DNA of 64,000 nt, taken from Paenibacillus sp. JJ-100. GTDB lineage: Bacteria; Bacillota; Bacilli; Paenibacillales; Paenibacillaceae. The position numbers and the translations under genes are program-made. Positions 54,763 through 63,399 of this stretch are shown piece after piece. Within the stretch, counting starts at the first letter, position 1; each line of letters starts with the position of its first letter. The stretch spans positions 124,001 through 188,000 of the forward strand of contig NZ_CAOJCM010000001.1 of the NCBI RefSeq assembly GCF_948329825.1, in the 5' to 3' direction. Under the pieces are notes generated by a model. The model made no database searches and had not been told where the DNA came from. It worked only from the letters and a program-made list of their open reading frames with translations.

Positions 54763-55761
54763 ATGGAAGTGATATTCATGAATAAGTTGTCTAGAATGTC
54801 AGATCAGAATGAGGAAATAGCTCAGCTGTGGATTGGGGAGGAGGACAACGCCTGGCATTTAGGATGGAGTCGATATGAAGCAGGCGACCGAGAGGATAAG
54901 ATCTGGTATGAGGGAACTTCCTGGGAGGAATTACTGCATATTTATCGTCATCAGCTTGCCATGCAGATGAGCGAAGGATACCGTCCATTGTTGCATGGTT
55001 TGTATCATGAGAATGAGGATCTGAAGCTGCGCAGTTATGCAGGACAACGTCTGCATTGTTTTAGTGAATTATATGGGAATGAGTCGTTGTACGAAGAACT
55101 GTGTGTTTGGCGCAGACAAAAAGCCGCCTCAGATCGAAAAGCCCCTTACTTTGTGGCCACTAATCGACTTTTGCGCATGATCAGTGCTTTTGTTCCACAT
55201 ACGATGGATGAGTTGATGCAGCTACCAGGAGTTGGTGAGAGTAAAGCATCGGAGTATGGGATGGAATGGCTGGAGATGACGAACGGAGTTGAGCGCTCAA
55301 GCTCTTTCCCGCTGGATTGGGTATATACGGTGCTGAAAGAAGAAGAGTACGAGAGCTGGTTATACAAGCAGAAAGAGCAGAAATTCAAACAGGAACTGGA
55401 CAAATTTCTGACTCGTAAAAATGTACTTGAAGGAATGAAAGAAGGACAAACGTTAGAAGAAATCGTCAATCGATCAGGGTTATCTCGCCGGGAATTGATC
55501 GAGCTACTGGAAACACTGGATCTGGAAGGATATGATACGGACTCACTGCTTGATGTAGAACTGGCCGTTATGCCTGAAACAGAACAAGAGGCGGTATGGC
55601 AGGCATATGAGGAATTGGGAGATACATTCTTGAAGCCTGTGTTACATAAAGTATATGGAGAAGAACGTCCTGAAGGCGGACTGGAGCAAGTATATGAACG
55701 ATTACGTATGATACGTATCCGTTTTCGCAGACATGTAGAAACCGAACGTAACGCAGGTTAG
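54763..55761 (+). CDS. HRDC-domain protein
   Basis: This 332-residue protein is not a helicase: it has no RecQ motifs. Residues about 130-205 are an HRDC nucleic-acid-binding domain (KAPYFVATNRLLRMISAF, ELMQLPGVGESKASEYG). The C-terminal part has a helix-turn-helix-like segment (TLEEIVNRSGLSRRELIELLE) as found after HRDC in some Firmicutes. The N-terminal 100 residues are acidic and Trp-rich. ATG 54763 follows AAGGAGGGG. Expression would depend on read-through of the leader terminator. Confidence 0.8.
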   Translation: MEVIFMNKLSRMSDQNEEIAQLWIGEEDNAWHLGWSRYEAGDREDKIWYEGTSWEELLHIYRHQLAMQMSEGYRPLLHGLYHENEDLKLRSYAGQRLHCFSELYGNESLYEELCVWRRQKAASDRKAPYFVATNRLLRMISAFVPHTMDELMQLPGVGESKASEYGMEWLEMTNGVERSSSFPLDWVYTVLKEEEYESWLYKQKEQKFKQELDKFLTRKNVLEGMKEGQTLEEIVNRSGLSRRELIELLETLDLEGYDTDSLLDVELAVMPETEQEAVWQAYEELGDTFLKPVLHKVYGEERPEGGLEQVYERLRMIRIRFRRHVETERNAG

Positions 55762-55780
55762 CCCAGAAAAGACATCAATC

Positions 55781-55826
55781 AAAAAGACGAAGCCATTCCG
55801 GGAGAAGGAGTGCTTCGTCTTATTTT
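55781..55826. terminator. Bidirectional terminator
   Basis: AAAAGACGAAGC pairs with GCTTCGTCTT, with A-rich and T-rich flanks, between the convergent HRDC and corA genes. Confidence 0.82.
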
Positions 55827-55852
55827 AATTTGCAGCAGGCGTACAGGTGATT

Positions 55853-56788
55853 TCAGATCCAGTCTTTTTTGCGGAAAATGAAAAACATGCTCAAGCCCAG
55901 TGTAACCATCAGGCCGATCACAGCATAATATCCGTATTTCCAGTGCAACTCGGGCATGTTATCAAAGTTCATTCCGTATATTCCAGTAATAACTGTCAGC
56001 GGCATGAACACCGTCGTAATTGCGGTAAATACCCGCATGATCTCATTCGCACGGTTCGCTATACTGGATTGATAAGCTTCTCGCAAGTTGCCCATCAGAT
56101 CGCGATATGTTTCGAACGTTTCCGATATTTTTACGGCGTTCTCATAGATGTCACTGAAATATTTTTGCAACTGATCATCGATGAGACGCAGATCTTTTTT
56201 ATTCAACGTGTTGATGACCTCTTTTTGAGGTCCCAGCACTTTCTTCAACCATAGAATTTCACTTCGCAGACCGATGATTTCATTCAGATGTGACTTTTTG
56301 GTATGCATTAGAATGTCTTCCTCAAGCTTCTCGATCCGCACTTCAATTCGATCACCGACGGTGAAATAATTATCAACAATCAGGTCCACTAAGAGGTAGA
56401 GAAAACGATCAGGGGTGCTGATCTCCTGTTCCCAGAGAATCGGCTTCAAAGTACGCAATTCGCTGACTTTTTGTTTCGTTACACTGATGATATAGTGTCT
56501 GCCAAGAAATAGATTGACTGCTCGTAGAAAAATCTCTTCATCATCAAAACGAATGCTATTGATTACGATAAAATAATGGTTCTCATAAATCTCGATCTTT
56601 GGACGCTGCTCCTCATCACTCAGACAGTCCTCCACAGCCAGATCATGTATGGAGAACAGTGGCTGAAGTACAGCGAGATCGTCCACGTCCGCATCAATCC
56701 AGTAGAATCCTTCCGCGGGTGGGGTCAATGCTTGCTGAATGTCATCCACAGGGATAAATACACCATTGTTAACCAACCGGATTTTCAT
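55853..56788 (-). CDS. corA: CorA-type magnesium/divalent cation transporter
   Basis: This 311-residue protein has a large cytosolic funnel domain and two C-terminal membrane helices. The pore motif GMN is present in TGIYGMNFDNMPELHW, and a basic tail (RKKDWI) follows the last helix. Start 56788 is set by AAGGAG on the reverse strand. It is monocistronic. The intergenic region 56789-57246 between corA and the SAM riboswitch holds no recognisable gene. Confidence 0.92.
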   Translation of the reverse strand: MKIRLVNNGVFIPVDDIQQALTPPAEGFYWIDADVDDLAVLQPLFSIHDLAVEDCLSDEEQRPKIEIYENHYFIVINSIRFDDEEIFLRAVNLFLGRHYIISVTKQKVSELRTLKPILWEQEISTPDRFLYLLVDLIVDNYFTVGDRIEVRIEKLEEDILMHTKKSHLNEIIGLRSEILWLKKVLGPQKEVINTLNKKDLRLIDDQLQKYFSDIYENAVKISETFETYRDLMGNLREAYQSSIANRANEIMRVFTAITTVFMPLTVITGIYGMNFDNMPELHWKYGYYAVIGLMVTLGLSMFFIFRKKDWI

Positions 56789-57227
56789 GTTATCTACTCC
56801 TTCTGCACCCGCCGTTATGGCGGATTTCATCATTAATATGGGCGCAAAAGAACAGATCAGCCGGTCGGCAGCAGGCCTGAAAATCATGTGTGTACTGCGT
56901 ACATCATTCTATAATCAAAGGGAAGAAACGTCCCGCTGCCGACATGCTGATGTCAATTCTCTATGCAGTTGTTCGGAATTCGACTGCCAGTTAGGCCTCG
57001 GGTCGCCATCCATTTAATATGTCACCTCTCACATAAGGGCTGATAAACACTTGTCTAGTATACCGCTGGTCCAGAGTGCTTTCAAGCGCAAAAATGTGTC
57101 TATTTCGCTCTAAGGCAGTGTATGATTGTGAACAATAAACCGTTCCAAAATCTATCCCCAGACCGCTCAACTAACATCTTGACGTGAGAGCAGGAATGTT
57201 TTAAAGTAAAAGTTAATATATTTGAAC

Positions 57228-57233
57228 TATAAT
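57228..57233 (+). promoter_or_regulatory. -10 element of the met operon
   Basis: TATAAT lies 13 bases before the SAM riboswitch. No convincing -35 is seen at the right distance. Confidence 0.5.
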
Positions 57234-57246
57234 TGAATACAGCGAA

Positions 57247-57376
57247 ATCTTATCAAGAGTAGGTGGAGGGACTAGCCCGATGAAACCCGGCAACCGGCGA
57301 TATACCGCACGGTGCTAATTCTTGCAGCGACCAAGCACTCCCGTAGTGCTGTTGTAACTGAGAGATGAGAGAGGCG
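57247..57376 (+). ncRNA. SAM-I riboswitch (S box) upstream of metA
   Basis: The class I core is present in order: CTTATCAAGAG, GGTGGAGGGACTAGCCCGA, TGAAACCCGGCAACC, GGTGCTAATTCTTGCAGC and CTGAGAGATGAGAGAGGC. Binding of S-adenosylmethionine favours the downstream terminator and shuts off metA-metI-metC. Confidence 0.96.
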
Positions 57377-57394
57377 AATATCTTGTTTACATAT

Positions 57395-57430
57395 GACCTT
57401 TCTCGGAATACGAGAGAGGTCTTTGTTATA
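57395..57430 (+). terminator. SAM riboswitch terminator
   Basis: GACCTTTCTCG pairs with CGAGAGAGGTC around GAATA. The tail is TTTGTTAT, weaker than most here. Confidence 0.8.
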
Positions 57431-57498
57431 TGCCCCAACTTCTCAACAGTGAATTTCGCGGCAAATGTGATCTATGAACAAGGAGGAGTTAACTTACC

Positions 57499-58416
57499 AT
57501 GCCAATTAAAATTCCGGATACCTTACCAGCCAAAGAAGTGCTTGAAGGGGAGAATATTTTCGTCATGGACGAATCGTCTGCATACAAGCAGGATATCCGC
57601 CCACTCCGTATCGCGATCTTGAATCTGATGCCTACCAAAGAGACAACCGAAACGCAATTGCTGCGATTGGTGGGTAACACTCCACTTCAGGTCGATGTGG
57701 TACTGGTACATCCCAAGTCCCATACTTCCAAGAATACGTCCCAGGAATATCTGGACCTGTTCTATAAAACATTTGATGAGATCCAGCATCGCCGTTTTGA
57801 TGGTATGATCATTACAGGAGCTCCGGTGGAGCAAATGGATTTTGAAGACGTGAATTATTGGGAAGAAATACAGGAAATCTTCGAATGGACTAAAACCAAT
57901 GTGACTTCGACAATGCATATATGTTGGGCATCTCAGGCAGGTTTATACCATCATTTTGATGTACCCAAAGTTGCGTTAGATGAAAAGTGTTTTGGCGTAT
58001 TTCCACATACAATTAACAAGTCTCACGTACCCTTGCTGCGTGGATTTGATGAAGTTTTCAACATCCCACATTCTAGACATACAGAAGTTAGACGCGAGGA
58101 TATCGAGAAAATCGACAACTTGGAAATTTTGGCTGAGTCAGAGGAAGCAGGCGTATTCCTAGTGGCAACCAAAGACGGGAAACAAATCTTTGCCACAGGC
58201 CACGCCGAATATGATCCTTTCTCATTAAAATGGGAGTATGACCGTGATGTCGCCAAAGGTTTAGATATTGTACTCCCGAAACACTATTATCCTAATGACG
58301 ACCCATCCCGTGTACCTCCAGCTACATGGCGTGCGCATGCTAATTTATTATTCTCTAACTGGCTCAATTACTATGTGTATCAGGAAACACCTTACGATAT
58401 TGGTCCGCAAATTTAA
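57499..58416 (+). CDS. metA: Homoserine O-acyltransferase, probably acetyl-CoA dependent
   Basis: This enzyme activates homoserine for methionine synthesis. The 305-residue MetA/HTS protein has the nucleophile Cys142 in [17 protein letters not shown] and the catalytic His/Glu region [19 protein letters not shown]. Residue 111 is Glu ([11 protein letters not shown]); in published work on this family Glu111 goes with acetyl-CoA and Gly with succinyl-CoA, so acetyl transfer is predicted. AAGGAGG lies 12 bases before the ATG. It is the first gene of metA-metI-metC under the SAM riboswitch. Confidence 0.93.
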   Translation: MPIKIPDTLPAKEVLEGENIFVMDESSAYKQDIRPLRIAILNLMPTKETTETQLLRLVGNTPLQVDVVLVHPKSHTSKNTSQEYLDLFYKTFDEIQHRRFDGMIITGAPVEQMDFEDVNYWEEIQEIFEWTKTNVTSTMHICWASQAGLYHHFDVPKVALDEKCFGVFPHTINKSHVPLLRGFDEVFNIPHSRHTEVRREDIEKIDNLEILAESEEAGVFLVATKDGKQIFATGHAEYDPFSLKWEYDRDVAKGLDIVLPKHYYPNDDPSRVPPATWRAHANLLFSNWLNYYVYQETPYDIGPQI

Positions 58417-58440
58417 TCGAGATTACAGGAGGATGCAGTA

Positions 58441-59625
58441 ATGGAAGATAACAAGTTGAAAATTGAAAGCCGTTTAGCTCAGATTGGATCCATCAATGAA
58501 CCGGTTACAGGAGCCGTTAACTTTCCGATCTATCAATCCACTGCGTTCCGCCATCCGAAGCTGGGACAAAGTACTGGATTCGATTACATTCGTACGACGA
58601 ATCCAACACGTAAAGTACTGGAGGAAGCTGCAGCAGCGCTGGAGTCCGGTGATGCAGGTTTTGCTTGTAGTTCAGGTATGGCAGCACTCCAAACGATCTT
58701 TGCGATGTTCGGTCAAGGGGATCACCTAATTGTTTCTCTCGACCTCTACGGAGGTACATATCGGTTGCTGGAACGCATTTTATCACGATTCGGTGTAACG
58801 GCAAGTTATGTGGATACGAACGATCTTGAAGCACTGGAGAACATCCGTCAGCCAAATACGAAGGCCGTATTTATCGAGACTCCAACGAATCCGCTGATGA
58901 TGATTACTGACATTCAAGCGGTAGCTACTTGGGCTAAAAATCACGGGTTACTCACTATTGTGGACAACACACTGCTAACACCGTTCTTCCAGCGTCCAAT
59001 CGAACTCGGTGCAGATATCATTGTACACAGTGCCACTAAATATCTAGGTGGACACAATGATGTGCTTGCTGGACTGATTATCACCAAGGGTGAGGCTTTA
59101 TCTGAAGAGATCGCATTTCTCCATAACTCCATTGGAGCTGTGTTATCGCCTAGTGATTCGTACCAATTGATGAAAGGCATGAAAACACTAGCTCTCCGTA
59201 TGGAACGTCATGAATATAACGCGCTTACCATTGCAAAATTCCTGCTTGAGCATCCGGCCGTTACGGATGTGTTCCATCCGGGATTATCCGATCACCCGGG
59301 ATATGAAATTCAGAAGAAGCAGTCTTCGGGAAATACAGGTATTTTCTCTTTCAAAGTGAAAGATGCACGCTACGTCGAGCCAATACTGCGTCATATCAAA
59401 TTGATTGCATTTGCCGAGAGTCTCGGGGGTGTAGAATCACTGATGACGTATCCTGCTGTGCAAACGCATGCGGATATTCCGCTTGAAATTCGTGACGCTG
59501 TAGGGGTGGATGATCGTCTGCTTCGATTCTCGGTAGGGATCGAACATGCGGAGGATTTGATCGCTGATCTCAATGCTGCACTACTGGCAGCACAGCAGGA
59601 AGTGGAAGGAGGCGTAACTTCATGA
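58441..59625 (+). CDS. metI: Cystathionine gamma-synthase / O-acetylhomoserine thiolyase
   Basis: This 394-residue Cys/Met-metabolism PLP enzyme has the cofactor lysine in IIVHSATKYLGGHNDVL (about residue 200) and phosphate-binding CSSGMAALQ. In B. subtilis MetI makes cystathionine from O-acetylhomoserine and cysteine, and also homocysteine from sulfide. CAGGAGG precedes the ATG. The stop overlaps the metC ATG by 4 bases, so the two steps are coupled. Confidence 0.92.
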   Translation: MEDNKLKIESRLAQIGSINEPVTGAVNFPIYQSTAFRHPKLGQSTGFDYIRTTNPTRKVLEEAAAALESGDAGFACSSGMAALQTIFAMFGQGDHLIVSLDLYGGTYRLLERILSRFGVTASYVDTNDLEALENIRQPNTKAVFIETPTNPLMMITDIQAVATWAKNHGLLTIVDNTLLTPFFQRPIELGADIIVHSATKYLGGHNDVLAGLIITKGEALSEEIAFLHNSIGAVLSPSDSYQLMKGMKTLALRMERHEYNALTIAKFLLEHPAVTDVFHPGLSDHPGYEIQKKQSSGNTGIFSFKVKDARYVEPILRHIKLIAFAESLGGVESLMTYPAVQTHADIPLEIRDAVGVDDRLLRFSVGIEHAEDLIADLNAALLAAQQEVEGGVTS

Positions 59626-60809
59626 GTGAGTCGAGCAACAATAAACCCAATAGGTCAGAACTGAAGTTTGATACGAAATTGCTTCATTTCGGGGATGAGA
59701 TTGATAAGACAACGGGCGCTTCCAGTGTGCCGATCTACCAAGCTTCCACGTTTCATCATTTTGATATCTTTAATCCACCTCAGCATGATTACAGCCGTTC
59801 CGGCAACCCTACACGTCAAGCACTGGAAGATTACATTGCCCTGCTTGAAGGCGGGGTACGTGGATTTGCTTATTCATCAGGAATGTCGGCTATATCCAGT
59901 GTGTTCATGATGTTCTCTGCGGGCGATCATCTGATTGTAACGGAGGATGTTTACGGAGGAACTTATCGACTTCTGACGACCATATTAAGCCGGTTGCAGA
60001 TTGAGACTACTTTTGTGGATATGACCGACCTGGATAAAGTCAAAGCAGCACTTAAGCCGAATACCAAGGCCGTTTATATGGAGACACCTTCCAATCCAAC
60101 CTTGAAGATTACGGATATTGCAGCTGTGACGTCCTGGTCCAAAGAGCATGAATTGATCACCATTCTGGATAACACGTTCATGACACCGTACTATCAACGT
60201 CCGATTGAGCTTGGGGTAGATATCGTTGTACATAGTGCTACGAAATTTCTCGGCGGTCACAGTGATGTGTTGGCAGGTCTGGCTGTTGCGCGTACAGATG
60301 AATTGGGTGTGCAGCTAAAACAGCTACAAAATGGGCTAGGCACTGTTCTGGGTGCCCAAGAATCCTGGCTTTTGATGCGCGGCATGAAGACACTGGGCGC
60401 ACGGATGGCTCACAGTGAACAGAGCACAGCCAAATTGGCTGCGTGGCTCAACGATCGCCAAGATATATCCGCTGTGTATTACCCAGGTTTGAAGGATCAT
60501 CCTGGCCGAGAAGCACATGAGCGTCAGTCTACAGGCTACGGAGCGGTGGTATCGTTTGACGTAGGTTCAGGTGAACGCGCAAAAGCGGTTCTGAATCAAG
60601 TCACACTGCCCATTGTAGCTGTAAGTCTAGGAGCGGTAGAGAGCATTCTTTCGTACCCGGCGATGATGTCTCATGCGGCTATGCCAGCAGAGGTTCGTCA
60701 TGAGCGTGGCATTACAGATGGCCTTCTTCGTTTCTCTGTAGGACTTGAAGATATAGATGATCTGATTGCAGATCTTGAGCAAGCGTTGCAGTCTAATCCG
60801 TTGCGTTAA
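59622..60809 (+). CDS. metC: Cystathionine beta-lyase
   Basis: This 395-residue paralogue of the preceding gene has the PLP lysine in IVVHSATKFLGGHSDVL and a YSSGMSAISS phosphate loop. It cleaves cystathionine to homocysteine, pyruvate and ammonia. The assignment as lyase rather than synthase rests on order in the metI-metC pair, since the two folds are alike. A strong terminator ends the operon. Confidence 0.88.
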   Translation: MSESSNNKPNRSELKFDTKLLHFGDEIDKTTGASSVPIYQASTFHHFDIFNPPQHDYSRSGNPTRQALEDYIALLEGGVRGFAYSSGMSAISSVFMMFSAGDHLIVTEDVYGGTYRLLTTILSRLQIETTFVDMTDLDKVKAALKPNTKAVYMETPSNPTLKITDIAAVTSWSKEHELITILDNTFMTPYYQRPIELGVDIVVHSATKFLGGHSDVLAGLAVARTDELGVQLKQLQNGLGTVLGAQESWLLMRGMKTLGARMAHSEQSTAKLAAWLNDRQDISAVYYPGLKDHPGREAHERQSTGYGAVVSFDVGSGERAKAVLNQVTLPIVAVSLGAVESILSYPAMMSHAAMPAEVRHERGITDGLLRFSVGLEDIDDLIADLEQALQSNPLR

Positions 60810-60876
60810 AGGAATTAGATAAGAATTGGATAAGCACAGTGACCACTGGATATGTAAAAATTTAAACTTATTTTTT

Positions 60877-60904
60877 AAGCACCTTTTCATAAGGTGCTTT
60901 TTTT
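60877..60904 (+). terminator. Terminator of metA-metI-metC
   Basis: AAGCACCTT-TTCAT-AAGGTGCTT is followed by a T-run. Confidence 0.92.
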
Positions 60905-61030
60905 CACATGTAACCTGTGTTACGATATGTGGAGTACTGAAATGCGATGTTACAGTCAGAACTTGCTTTTTTAACAAGTCAGGACGGTTCGTCGTATTTA
61001 TTTTCTCTTTACGAGGGAGGCTTTTTTACG

Positions 61031-62167
61031 ATGAGTACGGTAGACCGTATCTTAGATAAAGCCCTTCGGGGCGAGCGTTTAGACCTGGAAGACACGATTC
61101 AGTTATTTGAATCCAACGAAGTGGACAAGATCGGTGCTGCTGCTAATGTCATTATGAAACGTATGCACCCTGAGCCATACCGGACATTTGTTATTGGGCG
61201 TAACGTCAACTACACGAATGTGTGCGACGTCTACTGCCGTTTTTGTGCTTTTTACCGCAGACCTGGTTCAGAAGAAGGGTATGTTCTGCCAGATGAAGTG
61301 ATTTTTCAGAAGATTAAAGAAACCGAAGATGTGAACGGAACTGAAATTCTGATGCAGGGTGGAACGAATCCGAACCTGCCTTTTAGCTATTATACGGACC
61401 TGCTCAAAGCAATTAAGGAGCGCTTCCCGAATATTACGATGCACTCCTTCTCGCCAGCTGAAATCATGAAAATGGTTGAAGTATCTGACGGTCTGACGTT
61501 GGAAGAGGTTGTACGTGCTATTCATGAAGCTGGACTGGATTCCCTGCCTGGTGGCGGAGCTGAGATTCTCGATGACCGTACGCGCCGCAAAATTAGCCGC
61601 CTGAAAGGCTCATGGCGTGACTGGATGGATGTTATGCAGACCGCTCACCGGATCGGGATGAATACAACGGCAACGATGGTTATTGGTTTGGGTGAATCGA
61701 TGGAAGAGCGTGCGTTGCATTTGATGCGTGTACGTGACGCGCAGGATGAGTGCATTGCCAATAAGTATGACTCCGAAGGCTTCCTGGCGTTTATTCCGTG
61801 GACATTCCAGCCGGATAATACCAATCTTAAGCTGGAGCGTCAGACACCTGAAGAGTACCTGAAAACGGTAGCGATTAGCCGTCTGGTGCTCGATAATATT
61901 AAAAATATCCAATCTTCTTGGGTAACGATGGGGCCTGAGATTGGTAAAAAATCGCTTGAATTCGGTTGTAACGACTTCGGAAGTACAATGATTGAAGAGA
62001 ACGTGGTATCCTCCGCAGGTGCAACGTACAAAGTGAACATTGAATCCATTCTTCGCCTGATTCGAGAGTCCGGTTATATTCCGGCGCAGCGCAATACTCG
62101 ATATGAAATTTTGCGTATGTTTGATGATGAGAGTAGTGTGCCAAAAGACTTTGTCATGCAGAACTAA
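61031..62167 (+). CDS. mqnC: Cyclic dehypoxanthinyl futalosine synthase
   Basis: This radical SAM enzyme of the futalosine route to menaquinone cyclises dehypoxanthine futalosine. The 378 residues carry the cluster motif CDVYCRFCAFYRRPG (Cys-x3-Cys-x2-Cys, about residue 64) and the MqnC-type LMQGGTNPNLPFSYY and SLPGGGAEIL motifs. ATG 61031 follows GAGGGAGG at 10 bases; the frame extends to 60947 without similarity. No other mqn gene is in the window. Confidence 0.92.
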   Translation: MSTVDRILDKALRGERLDLEDTIQLFESNEVDKIGAAANVIMKRMHPEPYRTFVIGRNVNYTNVCDVYCRFCAFYRRPGSEEGYVLPDEVIFQKIKETEDVNGTEILMQGGTNPNLPFSYYTDLLKAIKERFPNITMHSFSPAEIMKMVEVSDGLTLEEVVRAIHEAGLDSLPGGGAEILDDRTRRKISRLKGSWRDWMDVMQTAHRIGMNTTATMVIGLGESMEERALHLMRVRDAQDECIANKYDSEGFLAFIPWTFQPDNTNLKLERQTPEEYLKTVAISRLVLDNIKNIQSSWVTMGPEIGKKSLEFGCNDFGSTMIEENVVSSAGATYKVNIESILRLIRESGYIPAQRNTRYEILRMFDDESSVPKDFVMQN

Positions 62168-62244
62168 CATTTACGTATAGCACTTATAAGTACGTCATTC
62201 ATATCATTTTTCCTACTAAATGAATGTAGGTCCGTTACAAATAG

Positions 62245-62284
62245 AAGGGATGAAACAGATCAAACTGTTTTGTCCCTTTTTTAT
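62245..62284 (+). terminator. Terminator of mqnC
   Basis: AAGGGA-GAAACAG pairs with CTGTTT-TCCCTT and is followed by a T-run. Confidence 0.9.
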
Positions 62285-62412
62285 TGTTGTCCACCCATCA
62301 AAAAGATCATCAAACAGTACATATTACGCATTTCACGATATGTTATATGGATTTTTAACTGATACAATGGAGGGACAGTTGTCTATTCAACCGTGCTGGG
62401 AGGAACAAATCG

Positions 62413-63399
62413 ATGAAAACAAGAAAACTTGGAAAGACAGCACTAGATGTACCTGTTCTAAGCTTCGGTGCATCCTCACTGGGTTCTGTGTTTCGTGATA
62501 TTGACCGGAATGAAGGTATTCGTACCGTTCATGCAGCGATGGATGCAGGCATGAATTATATAGACGTCTCGCCGTACTACGGATTAACCAAGGCGGAAGC
62601 TGTATTAGGTGAAGCGATCCGCAGTTTACCCCGTAGCTCTTATACGTTATCCACCAAAGCTGGACGTTATGGTGAACATGAGTTTGATTTTTCTCGCAAG
62701 CGTATTCTATCTAGTGTACAAGAAAGTATGACAAGGCTGCATACAGACTATTTAGATATTCTATTTCTGCATGATATCGAGTTTGTGGCCCCTGAGATCA
62801 TTATTGAAGAAGCTTTTCCAACGCTGTTAGAACTTAAAGAGCAGGGGGTCATTCGTTACGCGGGGATCTGTGGCCTGCCACTACTTCTGTTTGAAAAAAT
62901 GTTACCCCAGCTGAATGCGGATGCCATTATCTCATATTGTCATTATGCTTTAAATGATACGTCGTTGTTATCGCTCCTGCCCCTACTGGAGGAAAAAGGG
63001 GTTGGACTTGTAAACGCTTCCCCTCTCTCGATGGGATTATTGAGCACCCGCGGAACACCAGCTTGGCATCCGGCAAGTGACCAGGTAAAAGAGCTTTGTC
63101 TCCAGGCAGCACAATTCTGTAAGGAGCAGGGCAGTGATATTGCCAAGCTGGCTGTGCAATTCTCCACAGCGAATGAGCAGATTCCGACAACCCTCGTGAG
63201 CAGTGCAAGCCAGCGCAACATTGTCAATAATGCGGCCTGGATTGAAGAGCCGATAGATCAGCAGTTGTTAACGGAGGTGCTGCGCATTCTAGCTCCACTA
63301 CTCAACGAATCATGGCCAAGCGGACTGGATGAATATAACGTAAACGTAAACGCGAACTACAATATAACCTCGAATGCATCAGAGGAGGAACAGCGATGA
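62413..63399 (+). CDS. Aldo/keto reductase, L-galactose/L-fucose dehydrogenase-like
   Basis: This 328-residue protein has AKR catalytic residues in NYIDVSPYYGLTKAEAVLG (Asp, Tyr), LSTKAGRYG (Lys) and DILFLHDIEF (His). The sequence resembles sugar-oxidising AKRs such as L-galactose and L-fuco-pyranose dehydrogenases. The C-terminus is an unusual Asn/Val repeat (NVNVNANYN). The stop overlaps the ATG of the alcohol dehydrogenase gene by 4 bases, suggesting a two-step sugar or polyol oxidation operon. Confidence 0.85.
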   Translation: MKTRKLGKTALDVPVLSFGASSLGSVFRDIDRNEGIRTVHAAMDAGMNYIDVSPYYGLTKAEAVLGEAIRSLPRSSYTLSTKAGRYGEHEFDFSRKRILSSVQESMTRLHTDYLDILFLHDIEFVAPEIIIEEAFPTLLELKEQGVIRYAGICGLPLLLFEKMLPQLNADAIISYCHYALNDTSLLSLLPLLEEKGVGLVNASPLSMGLLSTRGTPAWHPASDQVKELCLQAAQFCKEQGSDIAKLAVQFSTANEQIPTTLVSSASQRNIVNNAAWIEEPIDQQLLTEVLRILAPLLNESWPSGLDEYNVNVNANYNITSNASEEEQR

